In this document: in pieces, positions 8,465 to 17,451 of the stretch
How positions within the stretch are numbered: the stretch's first letter is position 1
Layout: each line of letters starts with the position of its first letter
NCBI RefSeq assembly: GCF_000688395.1
Contig: NZ_JIAG01000011.1
Span: 49,390-113,389 of the forward strand
Origin: Haematomicrobium sanguinis DSM 21259
Lineage (GTDB): Bacteria; Actinomycetota; Actinomycetes; Actinomycetales; Micrococcaceae
Direction: 5' to 3'
Length of the DNA: 64,000 bases
Program-made: the position numbers and the translations under genes
The notes under the pieces: generated by a model
The model's database searches: none
Told to the model about the DNA's origin: nothing
The model's input: the letters and a program-made list of their open reading frames with translations, nothing else

Positions 8465-10606
8465 TTACTTCTCCGACCCGCTCGCGTTTCGAGGTTCTCC
8501 CAATTGCGCTCCAGAAAGAACCGAAATGTGCGCACCGACGCCCGACTTTTTGATCACTCGCGCTTCGGTGACGGCCTGCGCCGGGTCTGTAAATCCAAGT
8601 GCCACACTTCGAGATTCGATTCCGTCCGTCCCAATGAAGGAAAAATCACGTCCAATGACCGCTCGCGATGCGCTTCCGGATTTGAGGATGGTGGAGTCAG
8701 CGTCCAGCCCTGAAACCAGCAGAATTGCCGCTTGCGGCCATTTCTTCATATTGATCGCCAAAATGTCGGCAATACGCGTCTTGAGCGCATCTGACTCCGA
8801 TACCGCAGAGCTTCGTTGTGGATCGCGGATCGCCTTAACCGCGAGCGTTCCGGACAGTGAAAAGTTAAAATTCGCCTTCCGAAGGGTAACCAAATCCGCC
8901 AAGGTGACACCGGAGATTCTGGCCCTGGCGCCAATCCGAGTTCCGTCCAGATCGGTCTCGTCCAAGACGTAATCAACGCTGCTAAGTTTGCCAATCAATC
9001 CGGCAGCTCGTTCTGGACCACCGGTAACGGTCACCTGTCGATCGGCCAAGTGATCGGGCAGGTACTTGCTAAACGATTCTTCCAGGTGTCCGCGTTCGTC
9101 AAGTTTGGGCCATTTTTCCTGTTTTGCGCGTTTGCGGTAATGGTCGCGAGATGACTCGGGCGTGATCAGTTGCAGCATCTGGTTGCTCCACTTCGCGCCC
9201 GTTTTTTGCCCTCCCGAGTCGACGTCAGAGACTTGGCGCTTATGAATCCTGCGCATCACCATGACTTTGCCGGTATGCGCCCATTGAATGCCCGCCCGCA
9301 TGAGGCGTAGAGCCAGATTATTGTCTACAGCGCTGGTCAGCGATTCGTCATATTTGAATTCGCGAATGAGCGCCGTCTCAAGAAGCCAGGTCGGGTGCCC
9401 GGGAGCCTGCCCCGTGGCGTAAACCGTGTTCTTGTTGAAATTGATTTTGGATACGTGCAACACCATCTCGGCGCTCGCGTCATCAAAGTTGACCCAGGAT
9501 CCAAAGGTTGCGCGCACGCCAGAGCGTATCGCGTTCAGGCTATTTTCTAACCGGTCCGGGAGCATAATGTCGTCGTCATCGTGCACAGCTGTATAAATGC
9601 CGCGTGACTCACGTGCTGCTAAATTCCTTGCCGCAGAGATGCCCGCGTTGTCTTGGTAGAAATACCGGACCCTGGGGTCGGCGAAACTCTCGACAACTTC
9701 ACGCGTGTTATCGGTTGACCCGTCATCGACAATGATGATCTCGAAATTTTGGAATGTTTGCGCAAGAACCGAGTTAATGCTGTCGCTAATGTAGTCGCCG
9801 CGATTAAAGGTCGAGATCACCACCGATACTAGCGGCTCATCATCGAGTGGAAACTCCCATGACTTGAGGTTCCGAACGAGGGTGTTATCGGCTTCGACAA
9901 TCTTCTTGTTGCGCTCCACTGCTACCGATTCCGCTGCAGAGATGGAGTTCCGAGTCGGCGGATGGAAGATGTGATACATGCGAACCTCAGGGTCTTCAAC
10001 CCAAAGGACTTTCGCCCCGGTATTGCGCACGCGTTTGGCGAAGTCGATGTCTTCGCCACCGTAGGTGTGCATTCGCTCGTCCAGTCCTTGAACCGTGCGA
10101 AAAGTCGGACGGGAGACGGCAATCATTCCGCCCATTCCCCATCGCGGACGGAGCTTAGATGCGGCTTCCAACTCATTCCAGTCTGGGTTGATCACCCGAT
10201 CCGACTCATGTGTGTAACCACCTGGAAGATCACGACATTGCAGCAGCAAACATGACGGAGCGTTTTCGCGGGAGATGGAAATGATACGCTCCATGGACCT
10301 GGGCGAGAACAGCATATCGGCGTCAGTGCAGATCAGCACCTCCCCATGGGCATGTGCGAAGCCCGCGTTGAGCGCTCGCGACCTGGACCATGGCCCGTCC
10401 GTGGGTGTGTAGATGTATCGGGCTCCCAGCGCCTCGATCTCTGACTGGAGCCCCTCGGTGTTTTTAGATCCGTAGTCCGAGACGATGACCTCACCTTGGT
10501 ATGGCCCAAATGAGTCAAGGATGCTCTTCACCGAAAGTTTAAGCCGCTCCTGCCCCCAGTCTCGGAAACCAATGACTACGCTCGCGTCGATTCTTGCGTT
10601 TTCCAA
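8465..10606 (-). CDS. Two-domain glycosyltransferase family 2 protein with extra C-terminal region
   Basis: 713 residues. Domain 1 (about 8-215) is a GT-A fold with the metal-binding DAD at 95-97 and the galactosyltransferase-C-like GLDERMHTYGGEDIDFAKRV segment (174-193). Domain 2 (about 258-480) begins VSVVISTFNRGDYI, has VDDGSTDN (293-300) and a DDDD metal site at 343-346. This tandem layout matches dual-action polymerases such as KfoC, PmHAS or PmHS, which add two alternating sugars. Residues from about 510 to 713 are an unassigned extension. No membrane segment is present. TTG is the apparent start, two bases after the previous stop. With ugd and a PL8 lyase in the operon it may polymerise a GlcA-containing disaccharide; this is inference. 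Confidence 0.85.
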   Translation of the reverse strand: MENARIDASVVIGFRDWGQERLKLSVKSILDSFGPYQGEVIVSDYGSKNTEGLQSEIEALGARYIYTPTDGPWSRSRALNAGFAHAHGEVLICTDADMLFSPRSMERIISISRENAPSCLLLQCRDLPGGYTHESDRVINPDWNELEAASKLRPRWGMGGMIAVSRPTFRTVQGLDERMHTYGGEDIDFAKRVRNTGAKVLWVEDPEVRMYHIFHPPTRNSISAAESVAVERNKKIVEADNTLVRNLKSWEFPLDDEPLVSVVISTFNRGDYISDSINSVLAQTFQNFEIIIVDDGSTDNTREVVESFADPRVRYFYQDNAGISAARNLAARESRGIYTAVHDDDDIMLPDRLENSLNAIRSGVRATFGSWVNFDDASAEMVLHVSKINFNKNTVYATGQAPGHPTWLLETALIREFKYDESLTSAVDNNLALRLMRAGIQWAHTGKVMVMRRIHKRQVSDVDSGGQKTGAKWSNQMLQLITPESSRDHYRKRAKQEKWPKLDERGHLEESFSKYLPDHLADRQVTVTGGPERAAGLIGKLSSVDYVLDETDLDGTRIGARARISGVTLADLVTLRKANFNFSLSGTLAVKAIRDPQRSSAVSESDALKTRIADILAINMKKWPQAAILLVSGLDADSTILKSGSASRAVIGRDFSFIGTDGIESRSVALGFTDPAQAVTEARVIKKSGVGAHISVLSGAQLGEPRNASGSEK

Positions 10607-10608
10607 TT

Positions 10609-11037
10609 CTAGAGTGCGCTTTCTAGGGTGAGGACGTTGATGACAGGGTTAGCTGAAGCGACAGCTCCGGTGGGAGCCGTTCGAAACGAGGATTGCGCGG
10701 ACATTGACGCAATCACATCGGCCACCGTGAGGCTCTTGTCTTTCCAAGGCTTTGCTTCAATGGTGATGGACTCAATGTCACGAGTACTGGAGATGGCTTT
10801 AAGTACCGTTGCGCCAGCCAGACTGAGGTCCGGCATGTACAGATAATTTGCGCCCACTACCCGCGAGTATGGCCAGGAAAGGTCGCTTGCCGGAATTGGT
10901 GCACCACCAACCGTGGTTGCTCTCAGGGTCAAAATCACGCCATACTCGAACGCGTAATCCCGCTTGGCATGGACGTTCACCTGAACCGATTTGGGCAGAA
11001 TGTCGAAATGAAACGCGTGCTTCGAGGTCTTATCCAA
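10609..11037 (-). CDS. Unknown small protein of the glycan operon
   Basis: A 142-residue soluble protein, family not recognised. It has a predicted beta-rich middle (YAFEYGVILTLRATT, ATVLKAISSTRDIESITIEA) and no cysteines or signal peptide. The apparent start is TTG at 11037, three bases after the stop of the short ORF upstream, and its own stop is two bases before the GT2 start. That spacing makes it almost certainly translated as part of the operon. Function unknown; an accessory domain for the tandem glycosyltransferase is conceivable. Confidence 0.6.
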   Translation of the reverse strand: MDKTSKHAFHFDILPKSVQVNVHAKRDYAFEYGVILTLRATTVGGAPIPASDLSWPYSRVVGANYLYMPDLSLAGATVLKAISSTRDIESITIEAKPWKDKSLTVADVIASMSAQSSFRTAPTGAVASANPVINVLTLESAL

Positions 11038-11040
11038 TTT

Positions 11041-11241
11041 CTACCTTCCCCAAACGAATGCAAGTTGCTCTGAGCTAAACAACAGTTCGCGGGCGACCAT
11101 CCGTAGAAACCACGGAGGTACAAAGTAGCCCCTATTGCTCACACCTCGGTATTGCAAGCTTATCCAGGCGCGAAATCTTTTCCAACTCTTTGCACGCCAA
11201 CTCACAACATCCACCAGTGTCTTGCACAAGTACGTTTCCAA
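11041..11241 (-). CDS. Short ORF heading the glycan operon, possibly a remnant
   Basis: 66 codons from TTG at 11241, or fewer from an internal GTG. The sequence is rich in Trp, Arg and Phe (WKRFRAWISLQYRG, WFLRMVARELLF), unlike random frames. It ends three bases before the start of the next gene, which favours real or formerly real translation. It could be the tail of a gene truncated when the island formed next to the tRNA terminator. No family is recognised. Confidence 0.35.
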   Translation of the reverse strand: METYLCKTLVDVVSWRAKSWKRFRAWISLQYRGVSNRGYFVPPWFLRMVARELLFSSEQLAFVWGR

Positions 11242-11271
11242 AGTTGCCAGAGAGCAAACACCAGGTAAACA

Positions 11272-11306
11272 AAAGCGGCGCGAACCGTGCCGGTTCGCGC
11301 CGCTTT
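11272..11306 (-). terminator. Rho-independent terminator after tRNA-Glu
   Basis: A perfect 16-bp stem (AAAGCGGCGCGAACCG at 11272-11287 with its complement at 11291-11306) with a 3-base loop. On the minus strand it is followed by a T-rich run (TTTTGTTT). It ends the tRNA transcript just before the glycan operon. Confidence 0.85.
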
Positions 11307-11312
11307 ATTCAG

Positions 11313-11385
11313 TGACCCCAGCGGGATTTGAACCCGCGTTACCGCCGTGAGAGGGCGGCGTACTAGGCCGCTATACGATGGGGCC
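11313..11385 (-). tRNA. tRNA-Glu (anticodon CTC)
   Basis: 73 nt on the minus strand. The acceptor stem GGCCCCA pairs with TGGGGTC, the D arm is TAGCGGCCTA, the anticodon loop CTCTCAC is closed by a GCCGCC/GGCGGT-type stem, and the T arm reads GCGGGTTCAAATCCCGC. CCA is not encoded. It lies about 1 kb from gltX, whose product charges it. Confidence 0.93.
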
Positions 11386-11472
11386 GTACTTTGTGTTGGC
11401 CAAAAAACCAACCTCTCCATTCTGCCACAACCACGCGTCATGGCCTAATCGAAGGAGAGCGATTCTCTAGCG

Positions 11473-11544
11473 CTGGGATACCAGGACTCGAACCTAGAAT
11501 GACGGTACCAGAAACCGTAGTGTTGCCAATTACACCATATCCCA
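11473..11544 (-). tRNA. tRNA-Gln (anticodon CTG)
   Basis: 72 nt on the minus strand. The acceptor stem TGGGATA pairs with TATCCCA, the D arm has GTGTAATTGGCAAC, the anticodon loop is TTCTGGT within CTACGG/CCGT-type arms, and the T arm contains GGTTCGAGTCC. CCA is not encoded. It is probably co-transcribed with tRNA-Glu. Confidence 0.93.
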
Positions 11545-11602
11545 ATGGTCTGCCGAGCCCCGTTCCGTGCACCGGTTCAAAGCTCAACGCCGGGTATCTA
11601 CT

Positions 11603-12346
11603 TTACCCGATGAGGCCGGGTAGTTTCAAAACCTGGGGAATCTCGGTGACCCGATCCGCAACCAGTTCGGCTTGCGCCGCGTCGGGACCCTCCGCATGCT
11701 CGGGCGGATTGAACCAGACGGCCTGCAATCCGGCGGCCTGTGCACCCAACACGTCCGCTTCCCAGTTATCCCCCACAAACAGCACCTCGCCGGGCTCAAC
11801 ACCCAACAGCCGGCATCCTTCCAGGAACATTGCCGGATCCGGCTTGGCCGCGCCAACCGTGTCCACCCCCACCAAATGGGTCACCCGTTCAAGCCCGGAA
11901 CCATCCAATTTCGCCCGCTGCCGCGCGAACGTGTTATTGCTCACAGCCCCATAGGCAATGCCGCGCGCGTCCAGTTCATCAAGGAGACCCGCCACACCCG
12001 AGGTCGGCGCCCAACGCTCGGCAACCGCTGCCCGGTATGCCTCATCCCACGCGGCCATGTCCGGAGCATCAACAACCGCCACCCCGGCACGAGACATCGC
12101 CGCAAGAATCCGGCGCTGCCGCTGCTCCTCAAAGCCCATATCGCCATCGAGGAAAGCAAGATAGAACCGGTCAGGATCTCGCACAAAGTCCTCGAACACC
12201 GCCCGAAACCGCACCGCATCAACATCGGCCGCGGCAAGCAACCCCAGAGAGACTTCCAGCGCCGCCCACATGGCCGAGCGCAAGTCAACAAGAGTGTCGT
12301 CAATGTCAAAGAGCACGCCACGAATCGGCACAACCACTCCGCGCAC
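11603..12346 (-). CDS. HAD-superfamily hydrolase (phosphatase)
   Basis: 247 residues. The four HAD motifs are present: DIDDT near residue 14 (Asp nucleophile and acid), VSNNT for motif II, KPDP for motif III (Lys), and VGDNWEAD for motif IV. A helical cap domain lies between motifs I and II, the subfamily IA pattern seen in phosphoglycolate-phosphatase and haloacid-like enzymes. The substrate is unknown; small phosphorylated metabolites are typical. A GTG start one or two bases after the gltX stop implies co-transcription with gltX. Confidence 0.85.
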   Translation of the reverse strand: MRGVVVPIRGVLFDIDDTLVDLRSAMWAALEVSLGLLAAADVDAVRFRAVFEDFVRDPDRFYLAFLDGDMGFEEQRQRRILAAMSRAGVAVVDAPDMAAWDEAYRAAVAERWAPTSGVAGLLDELDARGIAYGAVSNNTFARQRAKLDGSGLERVTHLVGVDTVGAAKPDPAMFLEGCRLLGVEPGEVLFVGDNWEADVLGAQAAGLQAVWFNPPEHAEGPDAAQAELVADRVTEIPQVLKLPGLIG

Positions 12347-12347
12347 C

Positions 12348-13859
12348 TTAGACCTGCTCGCGAAACGCCTTCAACCGCGCAAGCGATGACTCGCGCCCCA
12401 AAATCTCCAGCGACTCAAACAGCGGCGGCGAAATTCGGCGGCCCGAAACACCCGTCCGCACCGGCCCAAACGCAAGCCTCGGTTTCAGACCCATTCCATC
12501 GATCAACGCAGCACGCAACGCCGCTTCAAGCGACTCGGTATTCCATTCCGACACCCCGGAAAGCGCGCCAATCGCCGCATCCAGCACCTCACCCAAGTTC
12601 TCCGGCATGCCCTTCATGGCATCCTCGGCAATATCGACGTCCGCATCGGCAATAAACAGGAACCGCAGCATCTCCGGCGCTTCCCCCAGCAAGTTAATAC
12701 GGGTTTGAATCAGCGGCGCCGCCGCATCCAAGATCTCCGCCTGCCGTGGACTCATTTCGCCGCCGAGCAACCCCGCGCCGATCAGGTAGGGCACCAGCCG
12801 GTCCCGGAAGTCTCCGGGCTCCAGCAGGCGAATATGGGTCCCGTTAATCGCTTCAGCCTTCTTTTGGTCAAAACGCGCCGGATTCGCCAAAACGTCATGC
12901 ACGTCAAAGGCGGCCACCATCTCCGAAACCGAAAAAACATCCTCATCCGCGGAAATCGACCAACCCAGGAGCGCCAAGTAATTCAGCAATCCCTCGGGAA
13001 TGAACCCGCGCTCACGGTGCAAGAACAGGTTCGACTCCGGATCGCGCTTGGACAGCTTCTTATTTCCCTGCCCCATCACGTACGGCAAGTGCCCAAACTC
13101 GGGCAAATACTTGGCGACCCCAATTTCATACAGCGCCTGATACAGCGCCAGCTGCCGCGGCGTCGAGCTCAACAAATCCTCTCCGCGAAGCACATGCGTG
13201 ATTTCCATCAGCGCATCATCCACCGGGTTCACTAGCGTGTAGAGCGGTGCCCCATTGGGACGCACCACCACAAAGTCCGGAACCGAACCGGCCTTAAACG
13301 TAATCTCCCCACGCACCAGATCCACAAACGAAATGTCTGCGTCCGGCATCCTAAACCGCAAAGCAGGCTGCCGGCCCTCCGCCCGAAAATCCGCAATCTG
13401 CTCCGCGGTCAAATCCCGGTCAAAACCGTCATACCCCAATTTCGGGTCTCGCCCGGCCGCCACATGCCGCGCCTCAATCTCCTCCGGCGTCGAAAACGAC
13501 TCATAAATAAATCCGCCCTCAAGCAACCGCGCAATGACATCCTGATAGATTTCGCCACGCTGCGACTGCCGGTACGGCTCATGCGGACCGCCGACCTCGA
13601 CGCCCTCATCCCAATCCAGCCCGAGCCACCGCAACGCATCCAGCAACTGCTGATAGCTCTCCTCCGAATCCCGCTTCGCATCGGTATCCTCGATACGGAA
13701 AACCAACTTCCCGCCCGTGTGCCGCGCCTGCGCCCAATTGAACAGCGCGGTGCGGATCAGCCCCACGTGCGGCACGCCGGTCGGTGACGGGCAGAACCGC
13801 ACACGCACCGGGGTATCGGGTTGGACAGCAGGAATTACATCGGAAAGTTCAGTAGTCAT
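12348..13859 (-). CDS. gltX: Glutamyl-tRNA synthetase
   Basis: 503 residues, the normal length. Charges tRNA-Glu, and probably tRNA-Gln if the organism uses GatCAB, as most actinobacteria do. The class I HIGH motif appears as HVGL (31-34) inside [14 protein letters not shown]. The second signature is KLSKR in [27 protein letters not shown] is the conserved acceptor-binding region. ATG at 13859. It is followed closely by the HAD gene and preceded by the small membrane protein and FAH gene, a familiar actinobacterial order. Confidence 0.97.
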   Translation of the reverse strand: MTTELSDVIPAVQPDTPVRVRFCPSPTGVPHVGLIRTALFNWAQARHTGGKLVFRIEDTDAKRDSEESYQQLLDALRWLGLDWDEGVEVGGPHEPYRQSQRGEIYQDVIARLLEGGFIYESFSTPEEIEARHVAAGRDPKLGYDGFDRDLTAEQIADFRAEGRQPALRFRMPDADISFVDLVRGEITFKAGSVPDFVVVRPNGAPLYTLVNPVDDALMEITHVLRGEDLLSSTPRQLALYQALYEIGVAKYLPEFGHLPYVMGQGNKKLSKRDPESNLFLHRERGFIPEGLLNYLALLGWSISADEDVFSVSEMVAAFDVHDVLANPARFDQKKAEAINGTHIRLLEPGDFRDRLVPYLIGAGLLGGEMSPRQAEILDAAAPLIQTRINLLGEAPEMLRFLFIADADVDIAEDAMKGMPENLGEVLDAAIGALSGVSEWNTESLEAALRAALIDGMGLKPRLAFGPVRTGVSGRRISPPLFESLEILGRESSLARLKAFREQV

Positions 13860-13948
13860 GATGCTTCTATCCTAGATGCACGACGGCGATGCCTCCTCCA
13901 GCGCGCGCCTTTCCGGCACACACATCGCCACAGCGCCATGCGGGGCCC

Positions 13949-14269
13949 TTATATCAACGCGGCGACAATCAGCGTGGCAACGAACGCCGCGCCAGCGAGC
14001 GCCCACACCCATACTGCCGCCAGGGAGCGGAAGAGCGCCCGCAACAAAGTCGCAACAGCAAGCGCGATCGCGGCGCCAATCAACATCGCGGTGACCACGT
14101 CCGGACCGTTCAGAACCGCCTTGTTAAATCGCGCCAAGACGCCCAGAAGCGCCATGACCCACAGGCTGTGCCACCACGCGATCCCGCGAAACCCGCGATG
14201 GAACCCGGGCCGCGCCGGCGCGTTAGGCCACTTCCTCTGCCCGGGCTGTTCTTGCGACTCGTCAGGCAT
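13949..14269 (-). CDS. Small predicted membrane protein
   Basis: 106 residues. The hydrophilic N-terminus (MPDESQEQPGQRKWPNAPAR) is followed by three hydrophobic segments: about 33-46, 58-75 (VVTAMLIGAAIALAVATL) and 85-106. No family could be named with confidence; it resembles the small uncharacterised membrane proteins found beside gltX or folD in actinobacteria. Its ATG is three bases after the FAH stop, so it is in that transcript. Confidence 0.6.
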   Translation of the reverse strand: MPDESQEQPGQRKWPNAPARPGFHRGFRGIAWWHSLWVMALLGVLARFNKAVLNGPDVVTAMLIGAAIALAVATLLRALFRSLAAVWVWALAGAAFVATLIVAALI

Positions 14270-14272
14270 GGA

Positions 14273-15046
14273 TTAGCGGCGCGCGGTATTGGCGAGCGCG
14301 CCGATGCCTTCGATTTCGATCTCGTATTCTTCGCCCGCCGAAATCAGCCCCACGCCCGCGGGCGTACCGGTGAGAATGATGTCGCCAGGTAGCAGCGTAA
14401 ACGCCTGCGAAATATAGGACACCAGGAACTCGACGCTGAAAATCATGTCGCGGGTGTTGCCATCCTGCTTGAGCTCGCCGTCGAGCCAGCCCTTAATACT
14501 GAGATCGGAAGGATCGAGTTCGGTCTCGATCCAGGGGCCGATCGGGCAGGACCCGTCAAAGCCCTTGGCGCGAGCCCACTGGCTATCGGTCTTCTGCACG
14601 TCTCGCGCGGTGAAGTCGTTAGCGCACGTGTACCCGAAGATGACCTCGTTCACCCGCTCTTGCGGCACGTCCTTGCAAATGCGGCCGATCACAACGGCAA
14701 GCTCCGCTTCATAGGACACTTCATCGGAAAAGCTGGGCAGGATCACCGGATCGCCGGGTCCGATCACCGAGGTGTTCGGTTTCAAGAAGATTAGCGGAGA
14801 GACAGGCACGTCATTGCCGAGCTCTTTCGCGTGGTCGGCGTAATTGCGGCCCACACCAACTACCTTGGAACGCGGAATGACCGGGGCGAGCAGGCGCACA
14901 TCATCCAGCTTGTGCTTGATCCCCACCGGTTTGACTCCCATGAAAAAGGGGTCGCCCTGGATCTGTTGTACCTCTTCTTCGCCGTCTTCGCCTTCGACCA
15001 GGCCATACACGGGGTCATCGTCAACAATGTATCGAGCTATGCGCAT
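14273..15046 (-). CDS. Fumarylacetoacetate hydrolase family protein
   Basis: 257 residues. Conserved FAH features are KVVGVGRNYADHAKELG (N-terminal substrate loop), FLKPNTSVIGPGDP, the metal-binding VSYEAELAVVIGR (acidic residues), FTARDVQ and TGTPAGVG near the C-terminus. The family hydrolyses or decarboxylates acylpyruvates such as oxaloacetate, or isomerises 2-hydroxyhepta-2,4-diene-dioates. The gltX/FAH/leuB neighbourhood is conserved in actinobacteria, where the gene is usually an uncharacterised acylpyruvase or oxaloacetate decarboxylase-like enzyme. No aromatic-degradation genes are nearby. Confidence 0.88.
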   Translation of the reverse strand: MRIARYIVDDDPVYGLVEGEDGEEEVQQIQGDPFFMGVKPVGIKHKLDDVRLLAPVIPRSKVVGVGRNYADHAKELGNDVPVSPLIFLKPNTSVIGPGDPVILPSFSDEVSYEAELAVVIGRICKDVPQERVNEVIFGYTCANDFTARDVQKTDSQWARAKGFDGSCPIGPWIETELDPSDLSIKGWLDGELKQDGNTRDMIFSVEFLVSYISQAFTLLPGDIILTGTPAGVGLISAGEEYEIEIEGIGALANTARR

Positions 15047-15057
15047 GGTTCCACCCT

Positions 15058-15099
15058 AACTTCCGTGAGCGTTAACTGCGGTTAACGCTCACGGAAGTT
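15058..15099. repeat. Perfect 19-bp palindrome between two tandem genes
   Basis: AACTTCCGTGAGCGTTAAC (15058-15076), loop TGCG, and its exact complement at 15081-15099. A further partial arm (GGCTCACGGAAGTTT) lies at 15126-15139, right at the ilvE stop. It separates ilvE from the FAH gene and probably ends the ilvE transcript. No T-tract follows. Confidence 0.8.
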
Positions 15100-15139
15100 A
15101 TCAGGTGAGCGTCTTGGATAGTTAGGGCTCACGGAAGTT

Positions 15140-16243
15140 TTAGACGAGGCGGGTCATCCAGCCCTTGCTGTCCTCCACTGTTCCCGTTTGCATACCGACC
15201 AGCGTGTCGCGGATCTGGTTTGTGACGGTGAATGCGGTGTCCTCGGGGAGAGCCATGATCTCGTCGCCGTCTTTGAGGGTGCCAATGGGCGTGATCACGG
15301 CCGCGGTGCCACACGCGAAGATTTCGGTAATGGCGCCGCTTTCAATGCCCTGGCGCACCTCCTCGAGCGTGATCTTCCGTTCTTGAACGTCCAGTCCCTG
15401 ATCTTTGGCGACCTGGAGAACCGAGTCGCGGGTGATGCCGCGCAATACATTGTCGGTCAATTCCGGGGATACGAGGCGTCCGTCGGAGAACACGAAGCAG
15501 ATGTTCATGGTGCCCGCTTCTTCGATGGCCTCGTCATTGGTCGGGTCCAGGTACAGCACTTGGTCACACCCATTGGCGAGTGCTTCCATTTGCGGCAAGA
15601 GCGAGGCGGCATAGTTGCCTCCAGCCTTGGCCGCGCCCGTGCCGCCGTGTCCGGCACGAGCGTAGTTGCGGGATACCCAGATGGTGACCGGCTTCGGGTT
15701 CGGGCCGAAGTATCCCGCCGCAGGCGAAGCGATGACGCGGAACTCGACCTTTTTTGCCGGACGAACACCCAAGAAGGCTTCGGTCGCAAAAACGTAGGGC
15801 CGGATGTAGAGGGACATACCCTCGCCGTCTGGAACCCAGTCTTGATCCTGCTGCACCAGAAGTTTGACGGCTTCAAGGAAAGCCTCTTCGGGCAGTGTCG
15901 GCAATGCCATGCGCTTTGCCGAATTGTTGAGTCGCTTGGCGTTCTCTTCGGGACGGAAAGACCAGATCGAACCGTCTTGGTGACGGTAAGCCTTCATGCC
16001 TTCGAAAATTTCCTGCGCGTAGTGCAGCACGGCGGCGGCGGGGTCGAGCGTGATTGGCCCGTAAGCCTCAATGCGAGCGTCATGCCAGTCGCCGTTACCG
16101 TCGGCGTCCGCGGTGTATTCGATAATGGCCTGGTGGTCAGTGAAGTGGTTGCCGAATCCGGGGTTTTCCAGAATCGTGGCGCGCTCGTCGGCGGATTTCG
16201 GTGCCGGGTTCGCATTGACCGAAAAATCGAGTGTTTCTGACAC
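15140..16243 (-). CDS. ilvE: Branched-chain amino acid aminotransferase
   Basis: 367 residues, PLP fold type IV, long actinobacterial form. Final transamination of valine, leucine and isoleucine synthesis. Visible motifs are FEGMKAYRHQDGSIWSFRPEENAKRLN, YIRPYVFATEAFLGVRPA, the PLP-lysine segment GAAKAGGNYAASL, EEAGTMNICFVF, and GITRDSVLQVAKDQG. The start is GTG at 16243. leuB lies 46 bp upstream on the same strand, so the two leucine-pathway genes are probably one transcript. Confidence 0.96.
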   Translation of the reverse strand: MSETLDFSVNANPAPKSADERATILENPGFGNHFTDHQAIIEYTADADGNGDWHDARIEAYGPITLDPAAAVLHYAQEIFEGMKAYRHQDGSIWSFRPEENAKRLNNSAKRMALPTLPEEAFLEAVKLLVQQDQDWVPDGEGMSLYIRPYVFATEAFLGVRPAKKVEFRVIASPAAGYFGPNPKPVTIWVSRNYARAGHGGTGAAKAGGNYAASLLPQMEALANGCDQVLYLDPTNDEAIEEAGTMNICFVFSDGRLVSPELTDNVLRGITRDSVLQVAKDQGLDVQERKITLEEVRQGIESGAITEIFACGTAAVITPIGTLKDGDEIMALPEDTAFTVTNQIRDTLVGMQTGTVEDSKGWMTRLV

Positions 16244-16288
16244 GAGTGGTGCTCCCCTGCGTCCAAGTTAACGTTTATTAACCCAAGC

Positions 16289-17338
16289 CTAGGACAAACT
16301 TTCCGCAATCGCATTGCCGACTATCGCCGTCGTACGCTCTTGATTTCTGTTGGCGGTCACATCGGCGAGCACCGCACTCTCGATGCGCTCGGCTTGTCCC
16401 TCAAGGCCAAGGTGACGCAACATGAGCGCGGCCGAGAGGATGGCGGCGCGCGGATCGGCGATGCCCTGGCCGGCAATGTCCGGGGCGGAGCCGTGAACGG
16501 GCTCGAACATGGACGGGAACTCGCCGCTTGGGTTGATGTTGCCGCTCGCGGCGAGGCCGATGCCGCCGGTGACCGCGCCGGCGAGGTCGGTCAGGATGTC
16601 GCCGAAGAGGTTGTCGGTGACGATCACGTCGAAGCGTGCCGGGTCGGTGACGAGGAAGATGGTGGCGGCGTCAACGTGCAGGTAGTCGAGTGCGACGCCC
16701 AGGTAATCTTTCGCGACCGTGTCGACGATGCGCTTCCAGAGGTGGCCCGCGTGGACGAGGACATTGTGTTTGTGAACGAAGGTGAGCTTGTTGCGCCGGG
16801 TGGTGGCGCGTTCGAAGGCGTCGCGGACTACGCGCTCGACCCCGTAGGCGGTGTTGACCGAGACTTCGGTGGCGATTTCCTGGTCGGTGCCGGTGCGCAG
16901 GCTCCCACCGTTGCCGACGTAAGGACCCTCGGTGCCTTCGCGGACCACCACGAAGTCGATCTCGCCGGGGTTAGCCAGCGGGCTGGCGCCACCGGGGTAA
17001 AGGCGGGAGGGGCGCAGGTTGACGGCGTGATCGAGACTGAAGCGGAGTTTGAGAAGTAGTTCGCGTTCGATGAGTCCGGAGGGGATCTGGGTGTCCCCCG
17101 GTGCCGCGCCGACCGCGCCGAAGAGGATGGCGTCGGATTGTTTGAGCTGTGCGAGCGTCTCATTGCTGAGGGTTTCGCCGGTGTCTAGCCAGTGCTGGGC
17201 GCCGAGGATGAAATCGGTGAAGGTGAAGTCGATGCCGTCCTTTTGGCCGACCGCTTCCAGGACCTTTACGGCCTCTGCTGTGACTTCCGGGCCGATGCCG
17301 TCGCCGCCGATGACCGCAATGTTGTAGCTCGTGTTCAT
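16289..17338 (-). CDS. leuB: 3-isopropylmalate dehydrogenase
   Basis: 349 residues. Oxidises and decarboxylates 3-isopropylmalate with NAD+ in leucine synthesis. [17 protein letters not shown] (N-terminal), the [21 protein letters not shown] substrate region, a serine-free [12 protein letters not shown] loop, catalytic Lys in [10 protein letters not shown], and metal-binding [15 protein letters not shown] fit the family. ATG at 17338. It diverges from the sensor-kinase gene across a 113-bp region that must carry both promoters. Confidence 0.95.
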   Translation of the reverse strand: MNTSYNIAVIGGDGIGPEVTAEAVKVLEAVGQKDGIDFTFTDFILGAQHWLDTGETLSNETLAQLKQSDAILFGAVGAAPGDTQIPSGLIERELLLKLRFSLDHAVNLRPSRLYPGGASPLANPGEIDFVVVREGTEGPYVGNGGSLRTGTDQEIATEVSVNTAYGVERVVRDAFERATTRRNKLTFVHKHNVLVHAGHLWKRIVDTVAKDYLGVALDYLHVDAATIFLVTDPARFDVIVTDNLFGDILTDLAGAVTGGIGLAASGNINPSGEFPSMFEPVHGSAPDIAGQGIADPRAAILSAALMLRHLGLEGQAERIESAVLADVTANRNQERTTAIVGNAIAESLS

Positions 17339-17451
17339 GGTGCGAGCCTAGCCAATCCAGTCCAGGATATGAGCAATGCGTCTTGACATGTGGACGAATC
17401 TCCTCCCGCGGTCCGAGGTGTTCGGGTGATTGCGCCATTACAGTAGATGCA

